Positions 25,747-35,058 of a DNA stretch of 64,000 bases are shown piece after piece. Position 1 is the first letter of the stretch. Each line of letters begins with the position of its first letter. The notes below the pieces were generated by a model. The model was not told where the DNA came from, did not search any database, and saw only the letters and a list, made by a program, of their open reading frames with translations. The stretch comes from Vibrio sp. SS-MA-C1-2 (GTDB taxonomy: Bacteria; Pseudomonadota; Gammaproteobacteria; Enterobacterales; Vibrionaceae), in the NCBI RefSeq assembly GCF_021513135.1, contig NZ_CP090981.1, positions 1,674,001 to 1,738,000 of the forward strand, given 5' to 3'. The translations under genes and the position numbers were made by a program.

Positions 25747-27087
25747 TTATTCCTTACGCTCCAACACGGCGCCAGATGCGATAACATTTTTCATAAAGGT
25801 TTTAATATCATCAAATTCTGCGTACTCATTGTAGAGTGGCGCAAAACTATTATCTCTTTCACCAACGACGTAATCGAAGTAGTTTCTGACAAACGCTTGT
25901 CTCGCATCCGTGCTGGTTGAAATGATATCGGCAAGTTGAGCTAAATCATTAAATGAGTAATCTCTACCATCAATATCTGACAGTATGCCGTCTGTCTCAA
26001 GGGTGACATTGAGATATTCAATACCTAGTAATGACGTGTAATTTTCGAAACGGCGGTAGCGTCCATCTTTATCAATGACATCCATTGCAGAACCCACATC
26101 ATTTAGTTTGACGTGACAAACCCAACAATCGGTACCAGGACCTGTTGATTGGTGCCAAAAATCACGAGTTGAACTGTCACTTTCTAACTCACTCGGTGCT
26201 GCACCAACCGCTTGGCTAATGTCCCAACCCAGTAATGAATGTTGTACCATTCTTGCGCGAGGGATTGGGCGAGTACGTTCATCGGTGCCATAAGCAACTC
26301 CGACTGCACCGAGGCTTAATATTCCTTTTCCGCGCTCGGAAAGGATCGAGACTAAACCGCTTTGAGTTAAACCGTAATAATTTGCTAATGGGGGCGAAAC
26401 GGAGGTTGTTGTTCCTGCCATCAGATCAGCAAACGTTCCTTTCTCTTCAGAGAACACAGAATGTGCAATATAGGCATAAAATTCATCCAACATTGCCGTC
26501 GCAATATCTTTGGTTAATGCGCCTTGTTCGACTAACACGCGATCTTCGGTAAACTCCATAGTTTGCATCATGAATTTTGCAAACTGTCGGTGTGCTCTTT
26601 GATCATTAAGCAAACGTTCTATTTCACTCTCCTCTCTAAAGTGACTATCAGGGGCAACTTGAGTCCAAAAAACTGCACGGTATACATCATCGTTATAGAT
26701 GACAAGATCGCCGCCAACATAAGTCGATCCCGATTGCCACTCAGAGTAATTACCGATCTCATCAGCCGTTGGACATTGTGATAGGGTATTTAAGTTGATT
26801 TGTTCGACCACTATCTGCGCAGTATCAACATACTTAGTGATGTCGATATTGGTCATATAACCCATATTGGCTGGATTACTATAAAAGCTAACCCCATTGA
26901 AGCTATCAATTGGCAATGTTGATGTATCAACAGGGCTACCTACATCAGGCAAGTAATCCGCCCAAAGTTCCTCAATTAAATAACGTGTTGATGTTCTCTG
27001 ACAGTTAATATCACAATCGACCTCCGTAGAGTGTTTGCATATCTGCGACAATATCAGCAATTGCATTGGGATTGACGGCATATTCAT
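25747..27087 (-). pseudogene. DUF1592-DUF1588-DUF1585 protein with heme site and chitin-binding-like module, frame 3 of a broken gene
   Basis: 446 codons; the first 22 or so are out-of-frame sequence, and true homology starts near VDCDINCQRTSTRYL. A CBM5/12-like segment (EWQSGSTYVGGDLVIYNDDV, then YRAVFWTQ) is near residues 110-140. DUF1592 (KDIATAMLDEFYAYIAHSVF, LANYYGL), DUF1588 (GILSLGAVGVAYGTDERTRP, heme motif CWVCH) and DUF1585 (FNDLAQLADII...FDYVVGERD) follow. A heme protein must be exported, yet this frame has no signal peptide. Removing one G from the GGAGG at about 27019-27023 joins it to the preceding frame (...LYG-VDCDINC). I read it as the C-terminal third of one interrupted gene. 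Confidence 0.72.
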
Positions 27088-27472
27088 TGATCAATTTAGC
27101 TTGAGGCCCATCACTAAATTTAGGTGCAAAGTGCCCTGTGTGACAATTTGAACAAGTTTGTTGATTGAGGTATTCAAAATAAGCTTTATCCGAAGTAAAC
27201 TCTTGATAACCAATATTGACTTCTGTTTGATTATTACCACCTTCACCAGAAACTAAAATACTGACTTTAGCTTGGTTTGGAATAGAGTTATCGGTATAAC
27301 TTGGATAAATATCATAATTACCATTTGGTAAGTTTAATGTGTGACTTTGTCCCCAGTTAAACTTAAATAAGTAGCGATTTAATACTGGATCATACTCTAC
27401 ATTAGGATCGTCTTTGTACTCATCAAGTGATCCATCAATATTAGGTTTTATTGCTATAGAATTCACCGCCAT
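27011..27472 (-). pseudogene. c-type heme segment, frame 2 of a broken exported oxidoreductase
   Basis: 153 codons opening at an ATG that overlaps the previous frame by 32 bases and has no signal peptide or ribosome site. It carries QTCSNCHTGHFAPKF, a CxxCH heme site, after a beta-rich stretch (LNLPNGNYDIYPSYTDNS). Deleting one A of the AAAA tract (plus-strand TTTT 27446-27449) joins it smoothly to the upstream frame as FYSNKPNIDGSLDEY. It is therefore best read as the middle of one gene, not as a separate cytochrome. Confidence 0.7.
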
Positions 27473-29360
27473 CGGTCGGTTTTTCTGGTGCGTGAATTAA
27501 TACATCACCATAAGCGACTTGATTATTTTCACTTTGGTAGTGCCAACTAACGCTGGTAGGTTCATCGTCATGGGTAATATCAAACGTAATAATACTTTGT
27601 GATGGATGCATGTTATCCATCCCATCAACAGCCAATTCATCAATCACTAAGTTATATTGGCCAACGGGTAAACCTGAGAGCTGAATATCCTGCTCATCGA
27701 GTTTTAAGAAAAGACGACGTTGAACACCATCAGGCTGTGTTAATGTGGCAATAATAGGTTGTTGATAATCATTTAGCTCACCCGATGTTGGTAATAAGGT
27801 GACAGATCCTGTTTCACTTTGAGGTTGATATTTTAATTGATAAATACTGTTTCCTTGATCATCTGAAACTAAGACAGAATTATCAGGAAGGCGAAGTAAT
27901 TCAACTGGTTTTCCAATGACACCCGACGGTTGTTTAAATCCAGTGATTAACGCTTTATCTAAAATAGGTTTGCCCATTGGATTTAATGTCATTTGACGGA
28001 TTTCATATCCTGCTCTTTGATTATCACCAGGGCCATGCGTGGTGTAGATCATCGAACGTTGACCTAATACTCTAGGGATCCCCTCTGTTTCCCAAAACAT
28101 CAATCCAAGCGCAGCAGACGCAGCTTCAAGTTCAAGGTCCGGATCTTGATAAAGAGTGTAGTCAATCTCTGATACTTGAAGATCGGTGAATTTAGCTCCT
28201 TGCGGCAAGTAATTAAAAGCTGTCGTTCCTGATGTCCCAGCAAATTGCTCTGGTGTGATCCCCGGTGTGTCGACGCCAGAAAGGTAAGGGAAACCAAAAT
28301 GAGGAATTGTGCCATTAGCAATGTCATCCGCATTAATATGGTTGATTTCTCCTGGATAATAAATCGCATTACCGTCTGAGTTTTGTCGGTTATTATCGGT
28401 AAACCAGATATCGCCAGAGGTTGGGTCCCAATCAAAACCAACGGTATTTCGGATACCATTCGCAATTTGAGTCATTTCACCGTTATTTAAATCAACCTTT
28501 AATACGGTACCGTAATTAGGCTCCTCTTCTATCACACAGGTATTACATGGCTTGCCTATTGAAACATAGAGGTTTTGATCACTTTGATCATGACTATTGA
28601 ATTTTAATGTATGTTTTTGGTGCCAAAATAATCCTTCATTTCGTGTCGGCTCAAGAAGACTAAATGAGGTATCGCCAGCAGGAAGCGTCGCGATTGTGAT
28701 TGGATCAGATATTTGTTGATGATCATTTAAGTCTGTAGCCAAATTGTGGATCGCGAAAATATGGGTTGCTGTAGAATAATAAAGGGTTCCATTACGATAA
28801 GCGACACCATGACCTTCTAAAAGAACATCTAATTCTAACCATGTTTGATACTGTCCAACAGGAAGCTCTAAGGTACTTTCTGAGCCGACAGTGCCAATTT
28901 TGGTAAAGGCTTTATCTGAATGAATATCAGAAGCAAATAGAGTATAACTGGCATTGTTTGCTGTTTGATTACTATTATTAATGGTTAGTGAGATATATCC
29001 GGTTTCAGTTTCTATCGCTTGGTAAGTCACAGAGATTTGCGTTGTCTCGCTTTTTGCCCAAATACGGTTGTCACTATTATGTTCTTGAGCATTAATATGA
29101 CCATTTTCATCCAATATGCCAATTTTGACCAATTGGTTATTTTCATCTTGGTTACTATAACTATTGATACAGTTAGCTAATGAAACGGCAAGTTTAGCAT
29201 TACTTAAGCTTGATGCTGTTTCACAAATAAAGGATTGTTGAATACCGCTATCTGCAATTACAACTGCAAATTGATGGTGCTCACTTGCAGGAATATCCAT
29301 TAATTGATCATTAAAGGTTTGACCAATAAATGCACCGATATCAATCCATTGACTATTCAC
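27441..29360 (-). pseudogene. PQQ-type sugar dehydrogenase-like domain, frame 1 of a broken exported oxidoreductase
   Basis: 639 codons from a GTG at 29360; coding-like sequence (TITNKLEQFTVLV) continues upstream in frame to about 29435, but no signal peptide is found. A ribosome site and ATG (MKSPLFYSS) at about 29463 are in another frame, so the 5' end may also be shifted. Residues 190-520 resemble sorbosone/glucose dehydrogenase-type beta-propellers: SIGKPCNTC, NGIRNTVGFDWDPTSGDIWF, LPDNSVLVSDDQGNSIYQL. With the next two frames it would make a protein of about 1,230 residues: propeller, heme domain, DUF1592/1588/1585. Substrate is unknown; a sugar or polyol is likely. Confidence 0.7.
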
Positions 29361-29479
29361 TAAAACGGTAAATTGCTCTAATTTGTTCGTGATCGTTATT
29401 AATAAGGGAAATCTGAGGTGGTGGTCGGCTTGATATCGATGAATAAAAGAGGGGGCTTTTCATTTAGTTTCCTTCTTTA

Positions 29480-29561
29480 TATATCCAAAGTAATTGACAT
29501 TGCTAGTCGATGGCAAACGAGTGCAGCCAACAACCTAGCGACTTCAAGTAAGAAGGGGATA
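29480..29561 (-). repeat. ERIC-like repeat, short form, reverse orientation
   Basis: TATATCCAAAGTAATTGACA to CTTCAAGTAAGAAGGGGATA. It begins just upstream of the broken oxidoreductase and ends 3 bases from the adenine deaminase stop codon. Confidence 0.85.
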
Positions 29562-29564
29562 GGG

Positions 29565-30569
29565 TTAATTTGTTTGAAGGAAGGTGGAAACGTGAGATAA
29601 ATAGTGCTCTTTGAGTGCATCAGGAATAAAGCTGGCATTGATGGCATTAATTGTAAATTGAGCGACTTCTTTTTTACTCATTGGATGTGCTTGAGAGACA
29701 GCGAGAAAGTTGTCTGTCATATAACCCCCAAAATAAGCAGGATCGTCAGAATTAATCGTGACGTTTACGCCTTGACGTAATAATTCAACAATATTGTGTT
29801 GTTTCATATCATCAAAGACAGCCAGTTTAAGATTTGATAAAGGGCAGACTGTTAATGGTATTTGTTTTTTAATTAGCGTGTTAACTAAGTTTGCATCGTC
29901 GGTGCAACGAACACCATGATCAATTCGGTTAATGTGTAACAATTCGATTGCATCCGTTATATTTTGAGCTGGCCCTTCTTCTCCGGCATGTGCGACGGTA
30001 AGAAATCCTGCGTTTCTTGCTAGTTCAAAGACATGTTTAAATTTAGCGGGAGGGTGACCTTGTTCGGATGAATCTAAACCTACGGCAATAATTTTATCTT
30101 GGTGTTGAGCAATCGATTGGAAGGTTTCAATGGCACTTTGTTCAGGTAGATGTCGAAGAAAGCAGGCAATAATTTGTGATGAGATATTTAATTGATTTAG
30201 GCCATCTTGTAATGCTCTGTGTATCCCGTTGAGAACGGTATCAAATGAAATTCCGCGTTCAGTATGTGTTTGTGGGTCAAAGAATATTTCAGTATGAATA
30301 ACGTTATCTTCTTGACAGCGTAACAGATAATGCCAAGTCAGATCATAAAAATCTTGCTCTGTTTGTAGCGCATTAGCACCTTGGTAATAGAGATCGAGGA
30401 AAGATTGTAAACAATCAAAATTATAGGCTTCCCGCAACGATTCAGGCGAGTTGTATGGAATGGTGAGATTATTTCTTTTAGCGAGAGTGAAAAGCAGCTC
30501 TGGCTCAAGCGTACCTTCAATGTGTAAGTGAAGTTCAACTTTCGGTAAGGATCTAATAAAACTTTTCAT
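29565..30569 (-). CDS. Adenine deaminase, adenosine-deaminase family
   Basis: 334 residues. Zinc and catalytic motifs are complete: [33 protein letters not shown] and [12 protein letters not shown]. The segments [12 protein letters not shown] and [16 protein letters not shown] match the Pseudomonas/fungal adenine deaminases (Aah1 type) better than classical adenosine deaminases, so adenine to hypoxanthine is the likely reaction. It acts in purine salvage in the cytoplasm; deoD lies 4 kb away. GAGTGTG precedes the ATG. It is a single-gene unit ending against a repeat. Confidence 0.9.
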   Translation of the reverse strand: MKSFIRSLPKVELHLHIEGTLEPELLFTLAKRNNLTIPYNSPESLREAYNFDCLQSFLDLYYQGANALQTEQDFYDLTWHYLLRCQEDNVIHTEIFFDPQTHTERGISFDTVLNGIHRALQDGLNQLNISSQIIACFLRHLPEQSAIETFQSIAQHQDKIIAVGLDSSEQGHPPAKFKHVFELARNAGFLTVAHAGEEGPAQNITDAIELLHINRIDHGVRCTDDANLVNTLIKKQIPLTVCPLSNLKLAVFDDMKQHNIVELLRQGVNVTINSDDPAYFGGYMTDNFLAVSQAHPMSKKEVAQFTINAINASFIPDALKEHYLSHVSTFLQTN

Positions 30570-30766
30570 TTCACACTCCTAAATAAGCGTCTAACTGTAA
30601 TGACTTTTCTTATTACGACTCTATACACTATAGTTGAGTTAGTGGATTGTTTGATATTAAGAACTGATTGCTCTGGATCAGAATGAATCCGTTTATTGTT
30701 TTTAGTTAATCGTATTCTACGTGAATACTTTTTACCAAAATAAATCGAATAAACAATGAGGTGAAT

Positions 30767-31291
30767 ATGAGTGTTTATAAAAATTTACTTTGTATCTTAA
30801 TCTTGTTGCTTACTTCATGCAGCGTTGACATTGATGAGTATAAATCCGCTACGCCAAAATTTGATCTTTTTGGCTATTTTAAAGGTAAAACACAAGCATG
30901 GGGAATGATTCAAGATTATAGTGGTAAACAAATGCGTCGTTTTACCGTTAGTTTGGAAGGGGCGATTAAAGACGATAAATTAACGTTAGTCGAAGATTTT
31001 ATCTTTGATGATGGTAAAACTACTCAAAGAATATGGATCATCACACAACAGCAAGATGGCAGTTATATTGGTAAAGCTGATGATATTATTGGCGTTGCTA
31101 TCGGCAAAGAGCAAGGTAATGCACTCCATTGGCAATATGATTTTCAATTAGAGTTGGATGATTCGAATGTTAAGGTTACCTTTGATGATTGGCTCTACCG
31201 ACAAGACGAAAAAAGAGTCTTTAATTTAACCAAAATTAAGAAGTTAGGTGTTGAAGTAGGGCAGATTACTCTATTTTTTGAGAAGCTTTAA
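30767..31291 (+). CDS. DUF3833-type lipoprotein
   Basis: About 174 residues. ATG 30767 is preferred over GTG 30761 because GAGG at about 30755-30758 has correct spacing to it. The lipobox LLLTSC gives an acylated Cys near residue 18. The body (GYFKGKTQAWGMIQDYSGKQ, then WQYDFQLELD, VTFDDWLYRQDE) matches DUF3833 proteins common in Vibrio and Shewanella. Predicted to be a beta-barrel lipocalin-like fold facing the periplasm. Function unknown. Confidence 0.85.
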   Translation: MSVYKNLLCILILLLTSCSVDIDEYKSATPKFDLFGYFKGKTQAWGMIQDYSGKQMRRFTVSLEGAIKDDKLTLVEDFIFDDGKTTQRIWIITQQQDGSYIGKADDIIGVAIGKEQGNALHWQYDFQLELDDSNVKVTFDDWLYRQDEKRVFNLTKIKKLGVEVGQITLFFEKL

Positions 31292-31372
31292 TGTAAAAAA
31301 AAGCAGTATGTTATACCAATCTAAGTTGTTTATACGAAGTGCTACGTGATAGGTTTATTGATGTATAACTTA

Positions 31373-31457
31373 TATATACTTATGCCTTTTTATTTTATGT
31401 TGCTAGATTGTTGGCTGCTTTTTTTCACCAGCTAGTAACTCTAATTACTCTGCTATA
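31373..31457 (+). repeat. ERIC-like repeat, strongly diverged short form
   Basis: Recognisable through TGCTAGATTGTTGGCTGC, then CAGCTAGTAACTCTAATTAC and TCTGCTATA. The left end is decayed. Confidence 0.55.
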
Positions 31458-31542
31458 AGTAAGTTATATGAAATGATTGTATATTCTCAACTATCAAGCT
31501 GTTAGAATTTTATTTCTATATTGCAATTTTTAATGGAATAAA

Positions 31543-32433
31543 ATGAATAATATTGTTAGAGGAACTTGTTTTTTATTAATGATTACATCAACTGGTGTTT
31601 CTGCTGAATATACGAATTTGGGTAAAATATCCTCAAAAGAAATGTTGGAAAAATATCCAACATTTGAGCAAAGCTTACATAAAGCAATGGTAGGAATCCC
31701 TGGCTATTTATTAGCTTCGGGTGAAGATTTTTATGGTTATTATGAGAATTTGAAAAGCGTAAAATTCAAAGAAAACACCTCAGCACCGACTATTGTATAT
31801 ATGCATGGTTCTGGTAATACATTTTCTCACTCTGACGGTAAACCAAAATTAAAGTGGGATTATGGATATGCAAATTGGATTGTTGATGCTGATTATATCT
31901 TTATTGCGCCTGATGCCCATAGTATAGAAGATCGTCCAACCTTCAGTTCACCTGTGGCAAAATCTTTATATGAAGAAGTACACAAAATACGACAAGCTGA
32001 AATAACACAAGTGGTAGGTTCTTTATTGAATCAGAAATTTGTTAATAAAGATGAAATGTATTTATTGGGCGTGTCAGAAGGTGCGTTTGCTACTGCAAGG
32101 TATGCAGGTAATGAATTTAAAGGACGAATGATTCTTAGTTGGAGTTGTGAACCAGGGTATTTCACCGATTACCCCAAAGTTGGAGCTAATAAGAAAACCC
32201 CCTTCTTAAATATAATGGGCCATAAAGATTTTTATTTCGGAAAAGATGCACCTTATAATACTAACTACAGTAAAAATACTGGAAATTGTGCAAATCATTT
32301 ATCAATGGCTGGTTTTGTTAATGCACGAGTAATTACTTACCCTGAAATTGGTCATGGTGTTAGTTATAACCAGTACATGAAAACTGATTTACTTAGCTTC
32401 TTGGATTATTGGGTAAATAAGCCAATAAATTGA
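31543..32433 (+). CDS. Exported alpha/beta-hydrolase (dienelactone hydrolase-like)
   Basis: 296 residues. Signal peptide 1-21 (STGVSAEY). The oxyanion-hole region is IVYMHGSGNTFSH, the nucleophile elbow is LLGVSEGAFA (Ser near residue 180), an Asp follows in IMGHKDFYF, and the catalytic His is in EIGHGVSYN. This order fits an esterase or peptidase of the alpha/beta-hydrolase fold in the periplasm. Substrate unknown. No ribosome site is strong (AATGGAATAAA). Confidence 0.8.
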   Translation: MNNIVRGTCFLLMITSTGVSAEYTNLGKISSKEMLEKYPTFEQSLHKAMVGIPGYLLASGEDFYGYYENLKSVKFKENTSAPTIVYMHGSGNTFSHSDGKPKLKWDYGYANWIVDADYIFIAPDAHSIEDRPTFSSPVAKSLYEEVHKIRQAEITQVVGSLLNQKFVNKDEMYLLGVSEGAFATARYAGNEFKGRMILSWSCEPGYFTDYPKVGANKKTPFLNIMGHKDFYFGKDAPYNTNYSKNTGNCANHLSMAGFVNARVITYPEIGHGVSYNQYMKTDLLSFLDYWVNKPIN

Positions 32434-32537
32434 TAATGTGAGAGAGAATTAAGTTAGTCAACGCCTATTAATATGTGATTGACTACTTAGTTTTACCTCT
32501 TTTTCAACGAACTGAAATTTTTTTAAATATTATTTTA

Positions 32538-32610
32538 TATACTCAACGTAATTCTAGTTGCTCGTAGTTGGAGGAGTGATGTCACAACCTAGCCGCTTAT
32601 ACATAGCTTG
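32538..32610 (-). repeat. ERIC-like repeat remnant at the end of the truncated MFS gene
   Basis: Contains CGTAATTCTAGTTGCTCGTA and CACAACCTAGCCGCTTATAC, a diverged reverse copy without its centre. The last codons and stop of the MFS gene lie within it. Confidence 0.55.
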
Positions 32611-33473
32611 TGTTTCTTTAGTGCAGTTAATACCATTGCTGCACTGATGATTGCAATCAAGAAGTGGTTAATCTTAACTCGTGAAACAATTAATGTAGAT
32701 AGTAGTGCACCCACTAAAGCAGCTGACCAATATTGAGTGATAATATTTCCAGCATCTTCAAAGGGAATGTTGAATTTATCTTTTACAAAGATCGGAGCCC
32801 AAGTTAAGAACGTGTACAGTGCCAACATCCCCAAAAATAGACCAATACCGCCACTAATAATACCGAAATTCCACTCTGACTTAATTTCACTTTCTGGATC
32901 ATCTCCAGAGTTAGTACATAAGTCAAAGTTAGTTATAAGCGCAATAAATGCGGTAGCTAGCGCAACACACCCTACTGCTAAGTAGCTAATGCTCCATGAT
33001 AGGCTATTTGTTAGTGCGTAAGTTGTAATTAGAGGGAATATAACACCAGCAATATTAAATGTTGCATCTTGCATGACTAAAATAGTACTTTGAATTTTGT
33101 CTTTCCAAACTGAAACAACAATCGTACCTGCAATACAAAGACCGACACCACCACAAAAACCGATAATTGTCATCGCAATCATGACTAGCATTAAGCTAGA
33201 GGCGGCATAGAGACTTAATGAGCTCAACGCAATGGCGATATAACTCAAAACCGTCATTCGTTTAATACCAATCTTCTCAATTAAAAAGAATGCAGCGATG
33301 GTACCTGCTAACGCTCCACCATTAAGTAAAGAGAAAATAGAAGCGACTTCATTGACATTTGCGTCATATAAATGAGCAATAGGTTCAACGAGCATGCCAA
33401 ATTGAGTGGCAAACCCCGCCATAACTAAGTTAGCAAGAAAGCTTATTGCGGTGAGTGTGATCTTATTTTTCAT
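32589..33473 (-). pseudogene. MFS transporter, C-terminally truncated
   Basis: 294 codons. It begins like a TsgA/FucP-type MFS protein (FLANLVMAGFATQFGMLVEP, SLLNGGALAGTIAAFFLIEKIG) with about nine membrane segments, but ends abruptly at MVLTALKKHKLCISG, where family members continue for about 100 residues. No remainder lies in the 155 bases before the next gene. The stop falls in an ERIC-like remnant, so a deletion probably removed the 3' end. It starts 30 bases after deoD, so it was probably a purine nucleoside or base transporter. Function is doubtful now. Confidence 0.75.
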
Positions 33474-33503
33474 TGGTTGATATCCAGCGTTAAGTAAAGA
33501 AGA

Positions 33504-34217
33504 TTATTTTTCTGCGTGTATAGCCGTTTCAAGTGCAAGTTCAATCATATTATTAAATGAGAGTTGTCTTTCTTGAGCGGTCGTTTCTTCACCTGTAATA
33601 CAGTGGTCTGATACCGTTAAAATTGCCAGCGTTTCAATATTGAACTGATGACCTAAACCATAAAGTCCAGCAACCTCCATATCAACACCAAGAACACCAA
33701 ACTTTTCGAGGGCTGAAATCATCTCTTCATCTGGATCATAATAAAGGTCACCAGTGAAGATATTGCCGACTTTAACTGGAATCGATTTCTCTTGAGCCAT
33801 CATAAATGCATTATGTAAGAGTTCAAAGGTTGCTGAGGTCGCCATGTGATAACCAGAGCTACGTTTAGCATTAGTTGGAGAATCAGTCCCTGCAGATTGA
33901 GCTAAAATAATGTCACGCATTTTGACATCTTTTTGCGTTGCCCCAATACTACCAATACGAATAATACGCTTAACACCAAACTCATGGATAAGCTCATGAC
34001 CATATAACACCATTGATGGCACACCCATACCGTGACCCATTACTGAGATACGTTGACCTTTATAAAAGCCAGTGTAACCTAGCATATTACGAACATCCGT
34101 AATGAGCTTAGCATCTTCCAAATAGGTTTCTGCAATATATTTTGCACGAAGCGGATCGCCCGGCATAATTACTGTTTCTGAAAAATCACCTAATTTACCA
34201 TCAATATGTGCTGTCAT
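33504..34217 (-). CDS. deoD: Purine nucleoside phosphorylase, DeoD type
   Basis: 237 residues from the ATG at 34217 (MTAHIDGKLGDFSE), matching E. coli DeoD (239); a frame opening at 34259 adds unrelated residues. Conserved sequences: VIMPGDPLRAKYIAETYLED, phosphate-binding VKRIIRIGSIGA, nucleoside-binding GVDMEVAGLYGLG and TVSDHC. The hexameric enzyme splits purine (deoxy)nucleosides with phosphate, feeding the adenine deaminase encoded nearby. The usual deoCABD neighbours are absent, so this may be a second, transporter-linked copy. Confidence 0.95.
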   Translation of the reverse strand: MTAHIDGKLGDFSETVIMPGDPLRAKYIAETYLEDAKLITDVRNMLGYTGFYKGQRISVMGHGMGVPSMVLYGHELIHEFGVKRIIRIGSIGATQKDVKMRDIILAQSAGTDSPTNAKRSSGYHMATSATFELLHNAFMMAQEKSIPVKVGNIFTGDLYYDPDEEMISALEKFGVLGVDMEVAGLYGLGHQFNIETLAILTVSDHCITGEETTAQERQLSFNNMIELALETAIHAEK

Positions 34218-34601
34218 TGTTTTTTCCACGTTTATTTTCAATGGCAGTATCATAACCAATTGAGCACATATAAATTAGGACAAAAGTCCGCTTTTAAAAT
34301 TTGATCTCACACTTTAGGACTTCTTTTGTATTGGTGGAACATCGTTAATTTTAAATAGATTGTAAAATTCACCTCCGGTCTTACCTCTGCATATTTATTC
34401 ATTTATGCTATTTATTGTTGTGGGTTTTGTGTTATAAATGTAGTGTTTTATGGGGCTTAGCGATTTATTTGTAAAAATAAATCGCATATTTATCGAATAA
34501 TTATAATTTGTTCATAAAACAAACAGACGTAATTGAATGTAGCAATTGCTAATCATTATGGATTTTAGTGCCTCTATTCGGTACATACAGGGAGTATATA
34601 A
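34218..34601. other. Divergent spacer deoD / GAF-ABC operon
   Basis: 384 bases, no frame. A short palindrome GGAC-AAAA-GTCC lies at about 34278-34289 and AGTGTGAGATC (minus strand, near 34305-34315) holds only half of a CRP-type site. No clear CytR/CRP tandem can be shown. Confidence 0.35.
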
Positions 34602-35057
34602 ATGAAATTTAATACCATAAAGTTTGAAGAGATTCGACAACAACTAGAAACAATCACTCAATTTGAACTTATTACCGTTATGGGCTTACACCAAGAAAAA
34701 GCGTGTCGTTGTTATACTAATCGCCCAGATATTTATGCGCTAAGTGGCATGAAAGATACCATTAAAGATGATTGGTATAACCTTGTTATTACCAACAAAA
34801 CCCCTTTTATTTGTCATGATCAAAAAACATTAATTGATATATTAAAAGATGAAACTCAATTTATTGCGAATAATTGGGGAGCGGCTGTTAATTTGCCGGT
34901 ACAACACAATGGTAACGTTATTGGTACGGTTAACTTATTATCTAAAGCTGATGCTTTTAAAACGTTAGATTTGGATAACGCAGTCACTATTGTACAGCAA
35001 TCTTCAGAATTGATTGCCGAGTTTGTTGAATCATTAATGGTTGCAGAGGACGCATAA
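34602..35057 (+). CDS. GAF-domain protein, first gene of the ABC importer operon
   Basis: 151 residues, essentially one GAF domain (FELITVMGLHQEKACRCYTN, then AANNWGAAVNLPVQHNGNVI and GTVNLL). GAF domains bind small molecules such as nucleotides, heme or aromatics. There is no output domain, so it may act as a free-standing ligand sensor or enzyme. Its stop is 1 base before the binding-protein ATG, so co-translation with the ABC transporter is clear. GGGAG precedes the ATG with suitable spacing. Confidence 0.85.
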   Translation: MKFNTIKFEEIRQQLETITQFELITVMGLHQEKACRCYTNRPDIYALSGMKDTIKDDWYNLVITNKTPFICHDQKTLIDILKDETQFIANNWGAAVNLPVQHNGNVIGTVNLLSKADAFKTLDLDNAVTIVQQSSELIAEFVESLMVAEDA

Positions 35058-35058
35058 G

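Noticed and set aside
27011-27472. Frame 2 as an independent small cytochrome
   Set aside because: No signal peptide, start embedded in the preceding frame, and single-base changes join it to both neighbours.
34218-34601. CytR/CRP control region of deoD
   Set aside because: Only half of a CRP-type site is visible; tandem sites could not be shown.
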